A DNA stretch of 64,000 nt, taken from Alphaproteobacteria bacterium (lineage in GTDB: Bacteria; Pseudomonadota; Alphaproteobacteria; Micropepsales; Micropepsaceae). Position numbers and translations under genes: made by a program. This document shows, piece after piece, positions 25,971-34,682 of this stretch (positions are counted from its first letter, which is position 1; every line of letters starts with the position of its first letter). The notes below the pieces were generated by a model, which saw nothing but the letters and a program-made list of their open reading frames with translations, did not search any database and was not told the DNA's origin. Location: the NCBI GenBank assembly GCA_947475445.1, contig CANJLC010000001.1, positions 310,001 through 374,000 of the forward strand, read 5' to 3'.

Positions 25971-28745
25971 TTAGAGCGGGACCGCTTCCGGCCGCCCGGC
26001 CAGCGCCTTGTTCAGGCGCGTTTCGATGGCCGCCAGGCGCTCGGGGTGGGTGATCTTGTGGCCGAAACCGTCGCGCACATAGAAAACGTCCACGGCGCGC
26101 TCGCCATAGGTCGCCACCATGGAGGTGGAAATGGACAGTCCGGATTCAAACAGCGCCTGGGTCACGTCATACAGCAGGCCGGGCCGGTCCAGGCATTCCA
26201 CCTCGACCACGGTGGCGATGCGGCTGGCCTCGTTGTCGAACAGCACCTTGGGCGTGATCTTGAAGGCGCTGGCCTTGCTGCGCAGCGGCTTCCTCGCCAT
26301 CAATTCGCGCCGCGGCCAGATTTCGCCGCGCAACGTCTTGCCGATGGTCTGGCGCAGGCGCGTCAGCCTTTCCGCGTCGCCAAAGGCGTTGCCGTCGGCA
26401 TCCTGCACCGAGAAGACGTCGAGCGCGAAGCCGTCGGTGGTGGTGAAGACCTTGGCGTCCACGATGGAGCCACCCGACATGGCGATGGCGCCGGCGAAGT
26501 GCGAGAACAGGCCGGCATGGTCCGGGGTGTAAAGCATCACCTCGGTGGCGGCGCGGAAGACGTTGGTTTCTGCGCTCAGGCACAAAAGCTCGCCCGATGC
26601 GTCGGCCTTGGCGATGGCGCGGGCATGGCGTTCCTGCTCGTCGGTTTCAAAGGCCAGCCAGTAATTGTCATAGTGGCGGTTGAGGGCGCGCTCGCGCTGC
26701 TCCGGCGTGAAGTCGGCAAGGCGAGCCTCCAGCGCCGCCTTGGCCGCGGCCACCCGCGTGCTGCGCCCGGGCAGCTGGTCGCCGCCGGTCATCATGTGTT
26801 CGGCGGCGTAATAGAGTTCGCGCAGCAGCTGGCCTTTCCAGCCATTGAAGACGCCAGGCCCCACGGCCTTGATGTCGGCCACGGTGAGCACAAGGATCAG
26901 GCGCAGCATTTCGGGTGACTGCACCAGCTTGACGAAATCGCGCACTGTCTGGGGATCGGAAACGTCGCGGCGCTGGGCGATGTCGCTCATCACCAGGTGG
27001 TTCTTCACCAGCCAGGCCACCGCCTGGGTGTCGGACGCCGACAAGCCAAGGCGCGGGCACAGGCTCTTGGCGATCTCGGCGCCCACATCGCTGTGATCGC
27101 CCGGCAATCCCTTGGCCATGTCATGCAGCAGCACGGCGCAATAGAGCACGGCGCGCGACTGGACGCGCTTGACCACTTCGGTGGATACGGGGCTGTCTTC
27201 CTTGAACGCGCCGCGCTCGATGGCGGCGACATTGCCCACGGCGCGGATCAGATGCTCGTCCACCGTGTAATGGTGGTACATGTTGAACTGCATCAGGCCC
27301 ACGGCGTGGCCGAATTCCGGGATGAAGCGCCCCAGCACGCCGGCCTCGTTCATCAGGCGCAGCGCCCGCTCGGGGTCCTGGCGCGAAGTGAGCATCCCCA
27401 GGAAGGCGCTGTTGGCTTCGGGATTGGCGCGCAGCTTGTCGTTGATGAGATCGAGCGAGCGGGTGATGGTGCGCAGCGCATCGGGATGGATGTCCACCTG
27501 CTTGGCGTCGGCGATCTGGAAGATGCGCAGGATATTCACGGGATCCTGCTTGAAAATTGCGGGATCGGCGGTCAGCCGGCCATTCTCGACATAGAATTCA
27601 TCGCCGGTGGCGCGCTGCCTCAGGAAACCCGGCAGGATGCGGGTGAGGGAAGGGCGCTGTTTTTTGTGCTGCACTTCCAGCGCAGCGCAGAAAATGCGGG
27701 TGAGGTCGCCCACATCCTTGGCGGTGAGGAAGTAGGCGCGCATGAAGGCCTCCACGGCGCGGCGCGGCTTTTCCGGATCGCTGTAGCCCAGGGACGCGGC
27801 CAGCGCCGGCTGGACATCGAACGACAGGCGTTCCTCGGCGCGGCCCACCAGGTAATGCAGATGCACGCGCACATTCCACAAAAAGGCTTCCGCCTTCTGG
27901 AAGGTCTTGTACTCTTCTTTCGTGAACACGCCATGCTCGACCAGATCGGCGGCGTCTTCCACGTGATAAAGATATTTGCCGATCCAGTAGAGCGTCTGCA
28001 GGTCGCGCAGGCCCCCCTTGCCTTCCTTGATGTTGGGCTCGACCAGGTAACGGCTCTGGCCCTGGCGGTCATGGCGGTGATTGCGTTCCGCCAGCTTGGC
28101 TTCCACGAAATCCATGCCGCTGCCCGTGGCGATCTCGCTCCAGAATTTCTTGCGCAATTCGTCATACAAGGCGTGGTCGCCCCACAGATAGCGCGACTCC
28201 AATATGGCGGTGCGGATGGTGATGTCCTGCTTGGCCAGGCGCACGCATTCCGCCAGCGACCGGGTGGCGTGGCCGACTTTCAGTCCCAAATCCCACAGCA
28301 TGTAGAGGATGAATTCGATGACGCTTTCGCCCCAGGCGGTCTGCTTGAAGGGGCGCACGAACAGCAGGTCCACGTCGGAACCGGGCGCCAGCTCGCCGCG
28401 GCCATAGCCGCCGGTGGCGACCACGGTGATGCGTTCGGCGGCGGTGGGGTTCTGGGCGTAATAGACATGCTTAGTGGCGAAGTCATAGATCACCCGGATG
28501 GTCTCATCCTGCAGCGCCGACAGGGTCTGGGATGCTGCCAGCCCGTGCAGGCCCTGCGTCTCCACCGCCGTCCTGACCTTGGCGCGGGCCTCCAGGAAGG
28601 CCGTCTTGATCAGGACCAAACCCTCCTTGCGCAAGGTTCCGCTGTCCGGGGTGGCCTGCGCCATGGCAGTCAGGGCCACGCGCAGCGCGCCAGCGTCAAG
28701 CACGGCGCTGACCGGCAGGTTGGGAAGGGGTTTTTCCAGGCCCAT
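25971..28745 (-). CDS. glnD: Bifunctional uridylyltransferase/uridylyl-removing enzyme
   Basis: GlnD senses glutamine and adds or removes UMP on PII proteins, so it sets the nitrogen response. The 924-aa protein has the nucleotidyltransferase motif ATGGYGRGELAPGSDVDLLF, a GlnE/GlnD linker and an HD domain (AVLLHDMAKGLPGDHSDVG). Two C-terminal ACT domains begin near VMLYTPDHAGLFSHFAGAIA and VECLDRPGLLYDVTQAL. I start at ATG 28745 (MGLEKPLPNLPV); an open extension to 28850 lacks family likeness. Confidence 0.96.
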   Translation of the reverse strand: MGLEKPLPNLPVSAVLDAGALRVALTAMAQATPDSGTLRKEGLVLIKTAFLEARAKVRTAVETQGLHGLAASQTLSALQDETIRVIYDFATKHVYYAQNPTAAERITVVATGGYGRGELAPGSDVDLLFVRPFKQTAWGESVIEFILYMLWDLGLKVGHATRSLAECVRLAKQDITIRTAILESRYLWGDHALYDELRKKFWSEIATGSGMDFVEAKLAERNHRHDRQGQSRYLVEPNIKEGKGGLRDLQTLYWIGKYLYHVEDAADLVEHGVFTKEEYKTFQKAEAFLWNVRVHLHYLVGRAEERLSFDVQPALAASLGYSDPEKPRRAVEAFMRAYFLTAKDVGDLTRIFCAALEVQHKKQRPSLTRILPGFLRQRATGDEFYVENGRLTADPAIFKQDPVNILRIFQIADAKQVDIHPDALRTITRSLDLINDKLRANPEANSAFLGMLTSRQDPERALRLMNEAGVLGRFIPEFGHAVGLMQFNMYHHYTVDEHLIRAVGNVAAIERGAFKEDSPVSTEVVKRVQSRAVLYCAVLLHDMAKGLPGDHSDVGAEIAKSLCPRLGLSASDTQAVAWLVKNHLVMSDIAQRRDVSDPQTVRDFVKLVQSPEMLRLILVLTVADIKAVGPGVFNGWKGQLLRELYYAAEHMMTGGDQLPGRSTRVAAAKAALEARLADFTPEQRERALNRHYDNYWLAFETDEQERHARAIAKADASGELLCLSAETNVFRAATEVMLYTPDHAGLFSHFAGAIAMSGGSIVDAKVFTTTDGFALDVFSVQDADGNAFGDAERLTRLRQTIGKTLRGEIWPRRELMARKPLRSKASAFKITPKVLFDNEASRIATVVEVECLDRPGLLYDVTQALFESGLSISTSMVATYGERAVDVFYVRDGFGHKITHPERLAAIETRLNKALAGRPEAVPL

Positions 28746-28864
28746 TGGGGGCTCGCAATGTTGCGGCGCGATATTGTCAGCCACAGCACCGAAAGGCCAG
28801 CACCACACGGGAACCGCATGGCGGATCCGCCCGTTCTGGGCTTGGGGCAAGAGGAGACAGGAAC

Positions 28865-29311
28865 ATGCGCATTTCCGTGGCCGCCATAGTGGTTTCCGTC
28901 GCCGCCGGGTCGCTGATGGCGCTTCCCGCGCTGGCGGTCCAGGACCAGCCCGTCAGCGTCAACGGCGTGGAGTCGGTCTGCACCGGCGTCGGCAGCGCCA
29001 AGGACAATCCCGCCTGGAGTTCCTATCCCGTCAAGCTGACCTTCTCGAACATGGCGGGCGAAAATGAAGCCGCCGTGCATGTCGCCATTGTCCAGGGCGG
29101 CAAGACGGTGATGGAAACCGATTGCGATGCGCCCTGGCTTTTGATCAAGGCGGCGCCCGCCTCTTACGAAGTGCATGCCAGCCTGGCCGGCAGCACGCGC
29201 ACCGCCAGCGCCAGTTTCTCCACCAGCGGCAATGGTGGCCAGAAGGAAGTGAATGTCGCTTTTCCGACGGCCAGCGGCGGGCCGGTCCCGAACTCGCTCC
29301 CGGCCCGGTAA
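28865..29311 (+). CDS. Predicted secreted protein of unknown function
   Basis: This 148-aa protein has a clear Sec signal peptide (MRISVAAIVVSVAAGSLMALPALA|V). The mature domain is beta-rich, with one Cys near the start and one in ETDCDAPW. ASYEVHASLAGSTRTASASFST resembles Ig-like or carboxypeptidase-regulatory beta sandwiches, but I cannot name a family. SD GAGGAGAC precedes the ATG. It is divergent from glnD. Confidence 0.7.
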   Translation: MRISVAAIVVSVAAGSLMALPALAVQDQPVSVNGVESVCTGVGSAKDNPAWSSYPVKLTFSNMAGENEAAVHVAIVQGGKTVMETDCDAPWLLIKAAPASYEVHASLAGSTRTASASFSTSGNGGQKEVNVAFPTASGGPVPNSLPAR

Positions 29312-29326
29312 TTATTCATAGAGACA

Positions 29327-29360
29327 AGAAAAAGGCCGGTGCAGTTTCCTGCACCGGCCT
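29327..29360 (-). terminator. Intrinsic terminator of the cold-shock gene
   Basis: AGGCCGGTGCAG (29333-29344) pairs with CTGCACCGGCCT (29349-29360) over a 4-nt loop. Read on the minus strand the stem is followed by TTTTTCTTG, a good U-tract, 25 nt after the csp stop. On the plus strand the same stem may weakly end the 28865-29311 gene. Confidence 0.85.
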
Positions 29361-29384
29361 GATTACTGGAACCAAAATTCTGTC

Positions 29385-29588
29385 TTAGACAGCCTTGAGG
29401 TTCGCGGCCTTGGCGCCACGGGCGTCAGGCACCACGTCAAACGAGACCTTCTGGCCTTCGTTCAAGGTTCGCATGCCGGCAGCTTCGACAGCAGTGGCGT
29501 GCACAAACACGTCCTTGCCGCCGCCTTCCGGCGCGATAAAACCAAAGCCCTTGGAGGTGTTGAAAAACTTCACGGTTCCGATCGTCAT
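29385..29588 (-). CDS. CspA-family cold-shock protein
   Basis: This 67-aa single cold-shock domain binds single-stranded nucleic acid as an RNA chaperone. RNP1 is KGFGFI and RNP2 is VFVH, within [36 protein letters not shown] 29588 gives the normal start MTIGTVKFF; the upstream in-frame opening from 29606 is unlikely. About 170 nt of leader separates it from a plausible promoter, and long leaders are usual in this family. Confidence 0.94.
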   Translation of the reverse strand: MTIGTVKFFNTSKGFGFIAPEGGGKDVFVHATAVEAAGMRTLNEGQKVSFDVVPDARGAKAANLKAV

Positions 29589-29759
29589 AGTAACGTTCCT
29601 GCTCAAGATTCCGCCCGGCGGAATGCCGGTCGGCGGAGAATGGCGTCGGTCGCAGGGAAGGAAGGTAACTGTCTCGTCCAGGCGCGCAGCTTAAGGCGGG
29701 CAGGGATTCTCTTACAGGTGCGCTTCGTCTGTGACGGGACGTAATTCCTCGTACCCGCG

Positions 29760-29789
29760 ACAATACGCGCAAATACCCCCAAAATGCAA
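29760..29789 (-). promoter_or_regulatory. Candidate sigma-70 promoter for the cold-shock gene
   Basis: On the minus strand TTGCAT (29784-29789) and TATTGT (29760-29765) are separated by 18 nt. That fits a housekeeping promoter, about 170 nt before the csp start codon. No transcript evidence is available. Confidence 0.35.
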
Positions 29790-29829
29790 GATGACTTGGA
29801 ACAAGTGGCTTTCGCAGATGCGAAAAACG

Positions 29830-30081
29830 CTAGCGCGGAACGGCCTTTTTGCGCGGCTTGGCGGCGGCCTTAACTGTCTTGGCGGGCGCCAGGGCGGCAA
29901 GCCGGGCTTTTTCCACGCGGGCTTCTTCTTCAACGGCAAGCCGCTGGGCGCGCAGCTTTATGGTGCGCGCATCGAAGGCGGCATTTTCCTTGGCGATCTC
30001 CGCCTTGATCTGCTTGTTGCGCGATTCCGAAGCCTGGAAACGGCTTTCAGCATTGCGACGCGCATCGGGATTGTCAGCCAT
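29830..30081 (-). CDS. Small basic coiled-coil protein, unknown
   Basis: This 83-aa protein is highly charged. Residues 8-60 (RNAESRFQASESRNKQIKAEIAKENAAFDARTIKLRAQRLAVEEEARVEKARLAA would be one long helix) suggest a coiled coil, and the tail KPRKKAVPR is strongly basic. The ATG at 30081 was preferred to the longer frame to 30123. It resembles the small Lys/Arg/Ala-rich proteins often found near cold-shock genes in Alphaproteobacteria. No function is assigned. Confidence 0.6.
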   Translation of the reverse strand: MADNPDARRNAESRFQASESRNKQIKAEIAKENAAFDARTIKLRAQRLAVEEEARVEKARLAALAPAKTVKAAAKPRKKAVPR

Positions 30082-30236
30082 GTGGGATGCTTTCTTTGGC
30101 CCGCGGAAAGCGCAGGCGCACAAGCAACGTGCGCCTTAAACCGCCAAATTACAAGGCCAGACGAAAAAGCCCAATGGAATCCAGTACCTTGCGGGCGGCT
30201 GTCGTGCAGCCCGGCGAGGGTGGCGCAGCATTCCTG

Positions 30237-30285
30237 ACCTGCGCAGCCTATTTCCGCAGGACGGCTGGATCTTCCTTGCCCGCCC
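30237..30285 (-). repeat. Duplicated 3' end of the 75-aa gene (downstream copy)
   Basis: These 49 nt match 30358-30405 except for one extra C. On the minus strand they again encode AGKEDPAVLRK and a stop. The copy is not linked to a full reading frame, so it is a remnant of a gene end. It lies 120 nt away from the functional copy. Confidence 0.8.
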
Positions 30286-30292
30286 CGGCTAG

Positions 30293-30317
30293 GCGGCATA
30301 GCGCCAGCGTATGCCGC
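30293..30317. repeat. Hairpin between the two copies of the duplicated gene end
   Basis: GCGGCATA (30293-30300) pairs perfectly with TATGCCGC (30310-30317) around the loop GCGCCAGCG. It occupies the short spacer between the duplicated 3' ends and could serve as the terminator of the 75-aa gene. Confidence 0.55.
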
Positions 30318-30357
30318 GCGTTAAGCCGCCGCGATAGCGGATGGCACTGACGTCGTT

Positions 30358-30405
30358 ACCTGCGCAGCTATTTCCGCAGGACGGCTGGATCTTCCTTGCC
30401 CGCCC
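30358..30405 (-). repeat. Duplicated 3' end of the 75-aa gene (in-gene copy)
   Basis: This is the copy inside the 75-aa gene. It covers the last 11-12 codons, the stop codon and about 10 nt beyond. The match to 30237-30285 is complete apart from one inserted base. The match extends past the stop, so the repeat arose at DNA level and not by selection on the peptide. Confidence 0.8.
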
Positions 30406-30595
30406 ACACTTTGCCATCCTTGGCAAAGCCGCCGGAGCGCGGATGGATCACGTCCACCGGCTCGGTGTCGGGATGCTCGTGCAGCTGGATTTTGACAGCC
30501 CGGCGCGCGACATGATGCGCGTGTTTCTTGTCGGCCTTCTCGCTGGGAACATCGTGATTGGGAAGAATAGGCGTTCTGCGATGGGAGTGCGTCAT
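30368..30595 (-). CDS. Small His/Lys-rich protein, unknown
   Basis: I do not recognise this 75-aa hydrophilic protein. It is rich in His, Lys, Arg and Pro (MTHSHRRTPILPNHDVPSEK and KKHAHHVARRAVKIQLHEHP). It has no signal peptide or membrane segment. The ATG at 30595 was chosen because the 26 residues before it are low in coding character. Its last 11 codons are repeated downstream at 30237-30285. Confidence 0.55.
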   Translation of the reverse strand: MTHSHRRTPILPNHDVPSEKADKKHAHHVARRAVKIQLHEHPDTEPVDVIHPRSGGFAKDGKVWAGKEDPAVLRK

Positions 30596-30745
30596 GGGCA
30601 AAATCTTAGGAGCCTTATTGTTCCCGTCAATTGGAATATTTTCGCTTTTGCGGCCGTAAAGTAAGGAACCCATTTACCGTTCCGGCAAGCTGCGGATATA
30701 ATCCGCGCCGCCGCGGCAGCCCTTCGCGCCATTTCGGATAATCCC

Positions 30746-31087
30746 ATGAAAATATCGATGACCTACAATCCCGCTTGCGGGACAGCGCGCAATGTCCTGG
30801 CGCTGTTGCGCGAGCGTGGCATCGAGCCAACGATCATCGAATATCTGAGAACGCCGCTAACGAGAGATGAAATCGCGGCGCTGGTAAAGCAGATGGGCGT
30901 TCCCGTGCGCGATGTGGTCCGCGCCAAGGAAGCGCTCTATTCCGAATTGAAACTGGAAAGCGCCGGCGACGACCAGCTTCTGGATGCGATGGCGAAGCAT
31001 CCGGTCCTGCTCAATCGGCCAATTGTCACGACACCGAAGGGTGTCAAATTGTGCAGGCCCAGTGAGACGGTCGAAGAATTGCTATAA
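30746..31087 (+). CDS. arsC: Arsenate reductase (glutaredoxin-dependent ArsC type)
   Basis: ArsC reduces arsenate to arsenite using glutathione and glutaredoxin. The 113-aa protein has NPACGTARNVLALLRERGIEP with the active-site Cys, YLRTPLTRDEIAALV, and the arginine-bearing LLNRPIVTTPKGVKLCRP. All of these are typical of the ArsC/Spx superfamily. No arsB, acr3 or arsR is next to it. Use in arsenate resistance is likely, but a YfgD-like role is also possible. Confidence 0.88.
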   Translation: MKISMTYNPACGTARNVLALLRERGIEPTIIEYLRTPLTRDEIAALVKQMGVPVRDVVRAKEALYSELKLESAGDDQLLDAMAKHPVLLNRPIVTTPKGVKLCRPSETVEELL

Positions 31088-31088
31088 C

Positions 31089-31541
31089 TCAAGTCTCGAC
31101 CGTTATGACGGCCATCTCTCCCAGCGGCTCCGCCGCCTCGACAATCTCGCCCACTTTCGCACCTAGCACAGCCGCGGCCAGCGGTGCACGGAAGCTGATC
31201 AGCCCTTTGGAGGCATCGGCTTCGTCCACGCCGACAATGCGGAAGGTCTGGGTCCGATCTTTGCGCTTGATGGTGACGGTGGAGCCGAAGCCCACCGTCC
31301 CGTCAGGGGAAGGCGGCGCCACCTCGGCGGTGGATTTGCGGGCCGTCCAGTAGCGCAGATCCCGGGCCAGGGTTTCGCGCAGCAGAACATTGGGTTCAGA
31401 AGACATCGCCGCATCGATGCGCGCGATATGGCCGTCAATCTGCGCCATGCCCTCGGGTGTCACCGGATTGGGACCGTCTTCGACCATCTTTTCAGGTGGC
31501 GGAGCGCTCTCGGCAGTCTCGTTGGTAAAGGCTTTGCTCAC
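31089..31541 (-). CDS. GreA/GreB-family transcription factor
   Basis: This 150-aa protein has a short variable N-terminal region, then a helical part and the FKBP-like GreA/GreB C-terminal domain ([53 protein letters not shown]). Full Gre factors rescue backtracked RNA polymerase through an acidic coiled-coil tip. The helical part here is short, so it may be a Gre-like factor with another role. It overlaps uvrB by 4 nt. Confidence 0.85.
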   Translation of the reverse strand: MSKAFTNETAESAPPPEKMVEDGPNPVTPEGMAQIDGHIARIDAAMSSEPNVLLRETLARDLRYWTARKSTAEVAPPSPDGTVGFGSTVTIKRKDRTQTFRIVGVDEADASKGLISFRAPLAAAVLGAKVGEIVEAAEPLGEMAVITVET

Positions 31542-33931
31542 CGCGCGCGGCTGCCAAACGTCTTGGGCACATTGGGCCTGCCTGCCCGTTTCATGCGCGT
31601 GCGGCCGCTGGCGGGCTTGGACGGGCGGGTGTCATCGGACAACGTGATCTCCGCATCAAAGGCGGCGCGTTCCACATCCGACTGCCGCGCGAAGGGATCA
31701 TCCGAAATGGTCAGGGCCGCGCTTTGCAGTCGCTTGAGTTCGTCGCGCAGCCGGGCTGCCGTCTCGAATTCCAGGTCGGCGGCAGCGGCGCGCATCTTCT
31801 TTTCGATGTCGGCGATGATCGCCTTGATATTGTGGCCGACAAATTCGCGGCTGCCGTCTGCCGCCTGCAGCATGCCGGTATCCACCGTGACATGGTCCTT
31901 TTCATACATGGAGCCCATGATGTCGGAGATATTCTTCTTGATGCTGAGCGGCGTGATGCCGTGTTCCTTGTTGTATGCCTCCTGCTTGGTGCGGCGGCGG
32001 CTGGTTTCGGCCATGGCGCGCTGCATCGAGCCGGTGATCTTGTCGGCATACAGCACCACCTTGCCGTCCACATTGCGGGCGGCGCGGCCGATGGTCTGCA
32101 CCAGGCTGGTTTCGCTGCGCAAAAAGCCTTCCTTGTCGGCGTCCAGGATCGCCACCAGGGCGCATTCGGGAATGTCGAGCCCTTCGCGCAGAAGGTTGAT
32201 GCCGATCAGCACGTCGAACGCGCCCAGCCGCAAATCGCGGATGATCTCGATGCGTTCCAGCGTTTCCACGTCGCTGTGCATGTAGCGCACCCGGATGCCC
32301 TGCTCATGCATGTATTCGGTGAGGTCTTCGGCCATCTTCTTGGTGAGGGTGGTGACCAGGGTGCGATAGCCCTTGGCCGCCACCTCGCGGCATTCGGCGA
32401 TCAAATCATCCACCTGCGTTTCCACGGGCCGTATTTCAACGGGCGGATCAATCAGCCCGGTGGGCCGGATCACCTGTTCGGCAAAGATGCCGCCGGTGCG
32501 CTCCATCTCCCACGGCCCCGGCGTGGCCGAGACAAACACCGATTGCGGCCGCATCGCGTCCCATTCCTCGAATTTGAGGGGGCGGTTGTCGATGCAGCTG
32601 GGCAGCCGAAAGCCATATTCCGACAAAGTGAATTTGCGCCGATAGTCGCCCTTGTACATGGCGCCGATCTGCGGCACCGAGACATGGCTTTCATCGGCGA
32701 ACACCAGTGCATTGTCGGGCAGATATTCAAACAGGGTGGGCGGCGGCTCGCCCGGCTGGCGGCCGGTCAGCCAGCGCGAGTAATTCTCGATGCCGGCGCA
32801 GCTGCCGGTGGCCTCGATCATCTCCAGGTCGAAAGTGGTGCGCTGCTCCAGCCTTTGGGCTTCCAGCAATTTTCCGTTGGCGCGGAAATCCGCCAGCCGC
32901 GTGATCAGCTCCGCCTTGATGCCCTTCATCGCCTGCTGCAGCGTGGGTCGCGGTGTCACATAATGCGAATTGGCATAGACCTTGATGCCGTCCAGCTGCC
33001 CCGCCTTGTGGCCGGTCAGGGGGTCAAATTCGGTGATGCTGTCCACCACATCGCCGAACAGCTCCACCCGCCAGGCGCGATCTTCATAATGGGCCGGGAA
33101 AATATCAATCGTGTCGCCGCGCACCCGGAAGGCCCCGCGGGTGAAATTGTCGTCGTTGCGGCGATATTGCAGCGCCACCAGGGCCTGGATCGCGGCGTTA
33201 CGGTCGATCTTGTCGCCGCGCGCGATGCTCACCGCCGTGCCGGAGTAAGTCTCCACCGAGCCGATGCCATAGATGCAGGAGACGGAGGCCACGATGATCA
33301 CGTCATCGCGCTCCAGGATCGCCCGCGTCGCGCTGTGGCGCATGCGGTCAATCTCCTCATTCACCGAGGAGTCTTTTTCGATATAGGTATCGCTGCGCGG
33401 GATATAGGCTTCGGGCTGGTAGTAATCGTAATAGGAAACGAAATACTCCACCGCGTTTTCGGGGAAGAACTGCTTGAACTCGCTGTAAAGCTGCGCCGCC
33501 AGCGTCTTGTTGGGCGCCAGGATCAGGGCCGGGCGCTGGGTGATGTCGATGATCTGCGCCATGGTGAAGGTCTTGCCCGAGCCGGTGACGCCCAGCAGCA
33601 CCTGGTCGCGCTCATTGGCTTTGATGCCCTTGACCAGTTCGGCGATGGCGGTGGGCTGGTCGCCGGCGGGCTGATACTCGCTGACCAGCCTGAATTTCTT
33701 GCCGCCCTCGGACTTTTGCGGCCGGGACGGGCGGTGGGGCACGAAATTGGCCACCATGCCTTCGCTCAGGCCCTCCAGGGGCGTGGCGGTATAGGCCGGG
33801 TCGATCTGCGGATCGGCCGCAATGGGGCCCGCCGCGGCGATGGCGTCATGGAACCTGGCCGCGTTTTCGTTTCCCTTTTTGGAGCGGGCCATTTTGGGCG
33901 CGCGCGGGATCATGCCGTTATTGTGGGCCAT
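31538..33931 (-). CDS. uvrB: Excinuclease ABC subunit B
   Basis: UvrB is the damage-verifying helicase-like core of nucleotide excision repair. It shows the Walker [11 protein letters not shown], the beta-hairpin region [27 protein letters not shown], the helicase motifs [16 protein letters not shown] and QTIGRAARN, and a C-terminal UVR motif. The product is about 797 aa. Roughly 100 residues precede the usual start (near [15 protein letters not shown]) and are rich in Ala, Pro and Lys. The exact ATG (33931, 33913 or 33892) is uncertain. It is coupled to the Gre-family gene. Confidence 0.95.
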   Translation of the reverse strand: MAHNNGMIPRAPKMARSKKGNENAARFHDAIAAAGPIAADPQIDPAYTATPLEGLSEGMVANFVPHRPSRPQKSEGGKKFRLVSEYQPAGDQPTAIAELVKGIKANERDQVLLGVTGSGKTFTMAQIIDITQRPALILAPNKTLAAQLYSEFKQFFPENAVEYFVSYYDYYQPEAYIPRSDTYIEKDSSVNEEIDRMRHSATRAILERDDVIIVASVSCIYGIGSVETYSGTAVSIARGDKIDRNAAIQALVALQYRRNDDNFTRGAFRVRGDTIDIFPAHYEDRAWRVELFGDVVDSITEFDPLTGHKAGQLDGIKVYANSHYVTPRPTLQQAMKGIKAELITRLADFRANGKLLEAQRLEQRTTFDLEMIEATGSCAGIENYSRWLTGRQPGEPPPTLFEYLPDNALVFADESHVSVPQIGAMYKGDYRRKFTLSEYGFRLPSCIDNRPLKFEEWDAMRPQSVFVSATPGPWEMERTGGIFAEQVIRPTGLIDPPVEIRPVETQVDDLIAECREVAAKGYRTLVTTLTKKMAEDLTEYMHEQGIRVRYMHSDVETLERIEIIRDLRLGAFDVLIGINLLREGLDIPECALVAILDADKEGFLRSETSLVQTIGRAARNVDGKVVLYADKITGSMQRAMAETSRRRTKQEAYNKEHGITPLSIKKNISDIMGSMYEKDHVTVDTGMLQAADGSREFVGHNIKAIIADIEKKMRAAAADLEFETAARLRDELKRLQSAALTISDDPFARQSDVERAAFDAEITLSDDTRPSKPASGRTRMKRAGRPNVPKTFGSRAR

Positions 33932-34025
33932 GGAGGTAATATAGGGGTGGTGGGGATTTTGTGGAGGGGCTTTGCCAGCTTTCCCATGTGATTTATGAAT
34001 GGAACCTGGTTTCGAAAGGCCGGCC

Positions 34026-34574
34026 ATGCACCAACGCAACAATTTTGAAAAAACCCTGGAATGGCTGCTGTTCAAGTCACGCTGGCTGCTGGCGCCTTTC
34101 TACCTGGGGCTGGTGGTCTCGCTGCTGCTGCTGCTGGCGGCTTTTGTGGGAGAGCTGGGCCATATCGGGCCCCAGATTCTTGACCCCCTTCATGCCGACC
34201 CGGAGCAGGTGATCCTGGCGGTGCTGTCGCTGATCGACCTGTCCCTGGCGGGCAATCTGGTGGTGATCGTGATTTTCTCCGGCTATGAGAATTTCGTCTC
34301 CAAGATCAACACCGAAAACAGCGAGGACCGCCCCAGCTGGATGGGAACGCTCGATTTCTCCGGCCTGAAGATGAAGCTGATCGGCTCCATCGTGGCGATC
34401 TCGGCCATCTCGCTGCTGCGCGCTTTCATGACCCTGACCGAACCCGAAGTGCCGCTGGACGAAGCGCGCCTCAAATGGATGCTGATGCTGCACCTGACCT
34501 TTGTCGGCTCTGGCCTGCTGTTCGCCTGCATGGACTGGATTGGAAATCGTGCTGAAAAACCAAAAGAACACTAG
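34026..34574 (+). CDS. UPF0114 (YqhA) family membrane protein
   Basis: This 182-aa protein has four hydrophobic helices and the YqhA-family pattern. Examples are [48 protein letters not shown] and [22 protein letters not shown]. Its function is not known; some relatives are proposed channels or ion-flux proteins. The ATG at 34026 has AAAGG upstream. The coding end [11 protein letters not shown] is repeated 106 nt downstream. Confidence 0.88.
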   Translation: MHQRNNFEKTLEWLLFKSRWLLAPFYLGLVVSLLLLLAAFVGELGHIGPQILDPLHADPEQVILAVLSLIDLSLAGNLVVIVIFSGYENFVSKINTENSEDRPSWMGTLDFSGLKMKLIGSIVAISAISLLRAFMTLTEPEVPLDEARLKWMLMLHLTFVGSGLLFACMDWIGNRAEKPKEH

Positions 34575-34576
34575 CG
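34537..34576 (+). repeat. 3' end of yqhA, repeated downstream (copy A)
   Basis: This is the native gene end encoding [11 protein letters not shown] and a stop. It matches copy B (34643-34682) at about three quarters of its bases. Nearly all differences are at third codon positions. Confidence 0.7.
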
Positions 34577-34577
34577 T

Positions 34578-34626
34578 CGCCCGCTATGCGGGCGTTCGGC
34601 CGGCAACACCTCCGGCCGGAGGTTTT
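34578..34626 (+). terminator. Two hairpins after yqhA, probable terminator
   Basis: CGCCCGC/GCGGGCG with loop TAT (34578-34594) lies just after the yqhA stop. ACCTCC/GGAGGT with loop GGCC (34608-34623) follows and leads into TTT. The second fits an intrinsic terminator with a short U-tract. Both lie in the spacer between the duplicated yqhA ends. Confidence 0.55.
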
Positions 34627-34642
34627 GCTGATCGGGCCTCAC

Positions 34643-34682
34643 GGATCGGCAATCGCGCCGAGAAACCCAAAGGGCATTAGCG
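34643..34682 (+). repeat. Remnant of a yqhA 3' end (copy B)
   Basis: The sequence encodes [11 protein letters not shown] and a TAG stop, with seven synonymous codon differences and one replacement (Glu to Gly) against copy A. No yqhA-like frame precedes it. Its AAAGGG is the best ribosome-binding site for the GTG start at 34683, 2 nt after the remnant ends. Confidence 0.7.

Noticed and set aside
26997-28889. 630-aa frame on the plus strand
   Set aside because: It is the antisense shadow of glnD and has no recognisable motif.
31538-33931. The long N-terminal part of UvrB as a separate fused domain
   Set aside because: It is about 100 residues of low-complexity Ala/Pro/Lys with several alternative start codons, so an extended tail or wrong start is more likely than a new domain.
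31724-33991. 755-aa frame on the plus strand
   Set aside because: It is the antisense shadow of uvrB. The composition is rich in His, Gly, Arg and Asp, with no domain.
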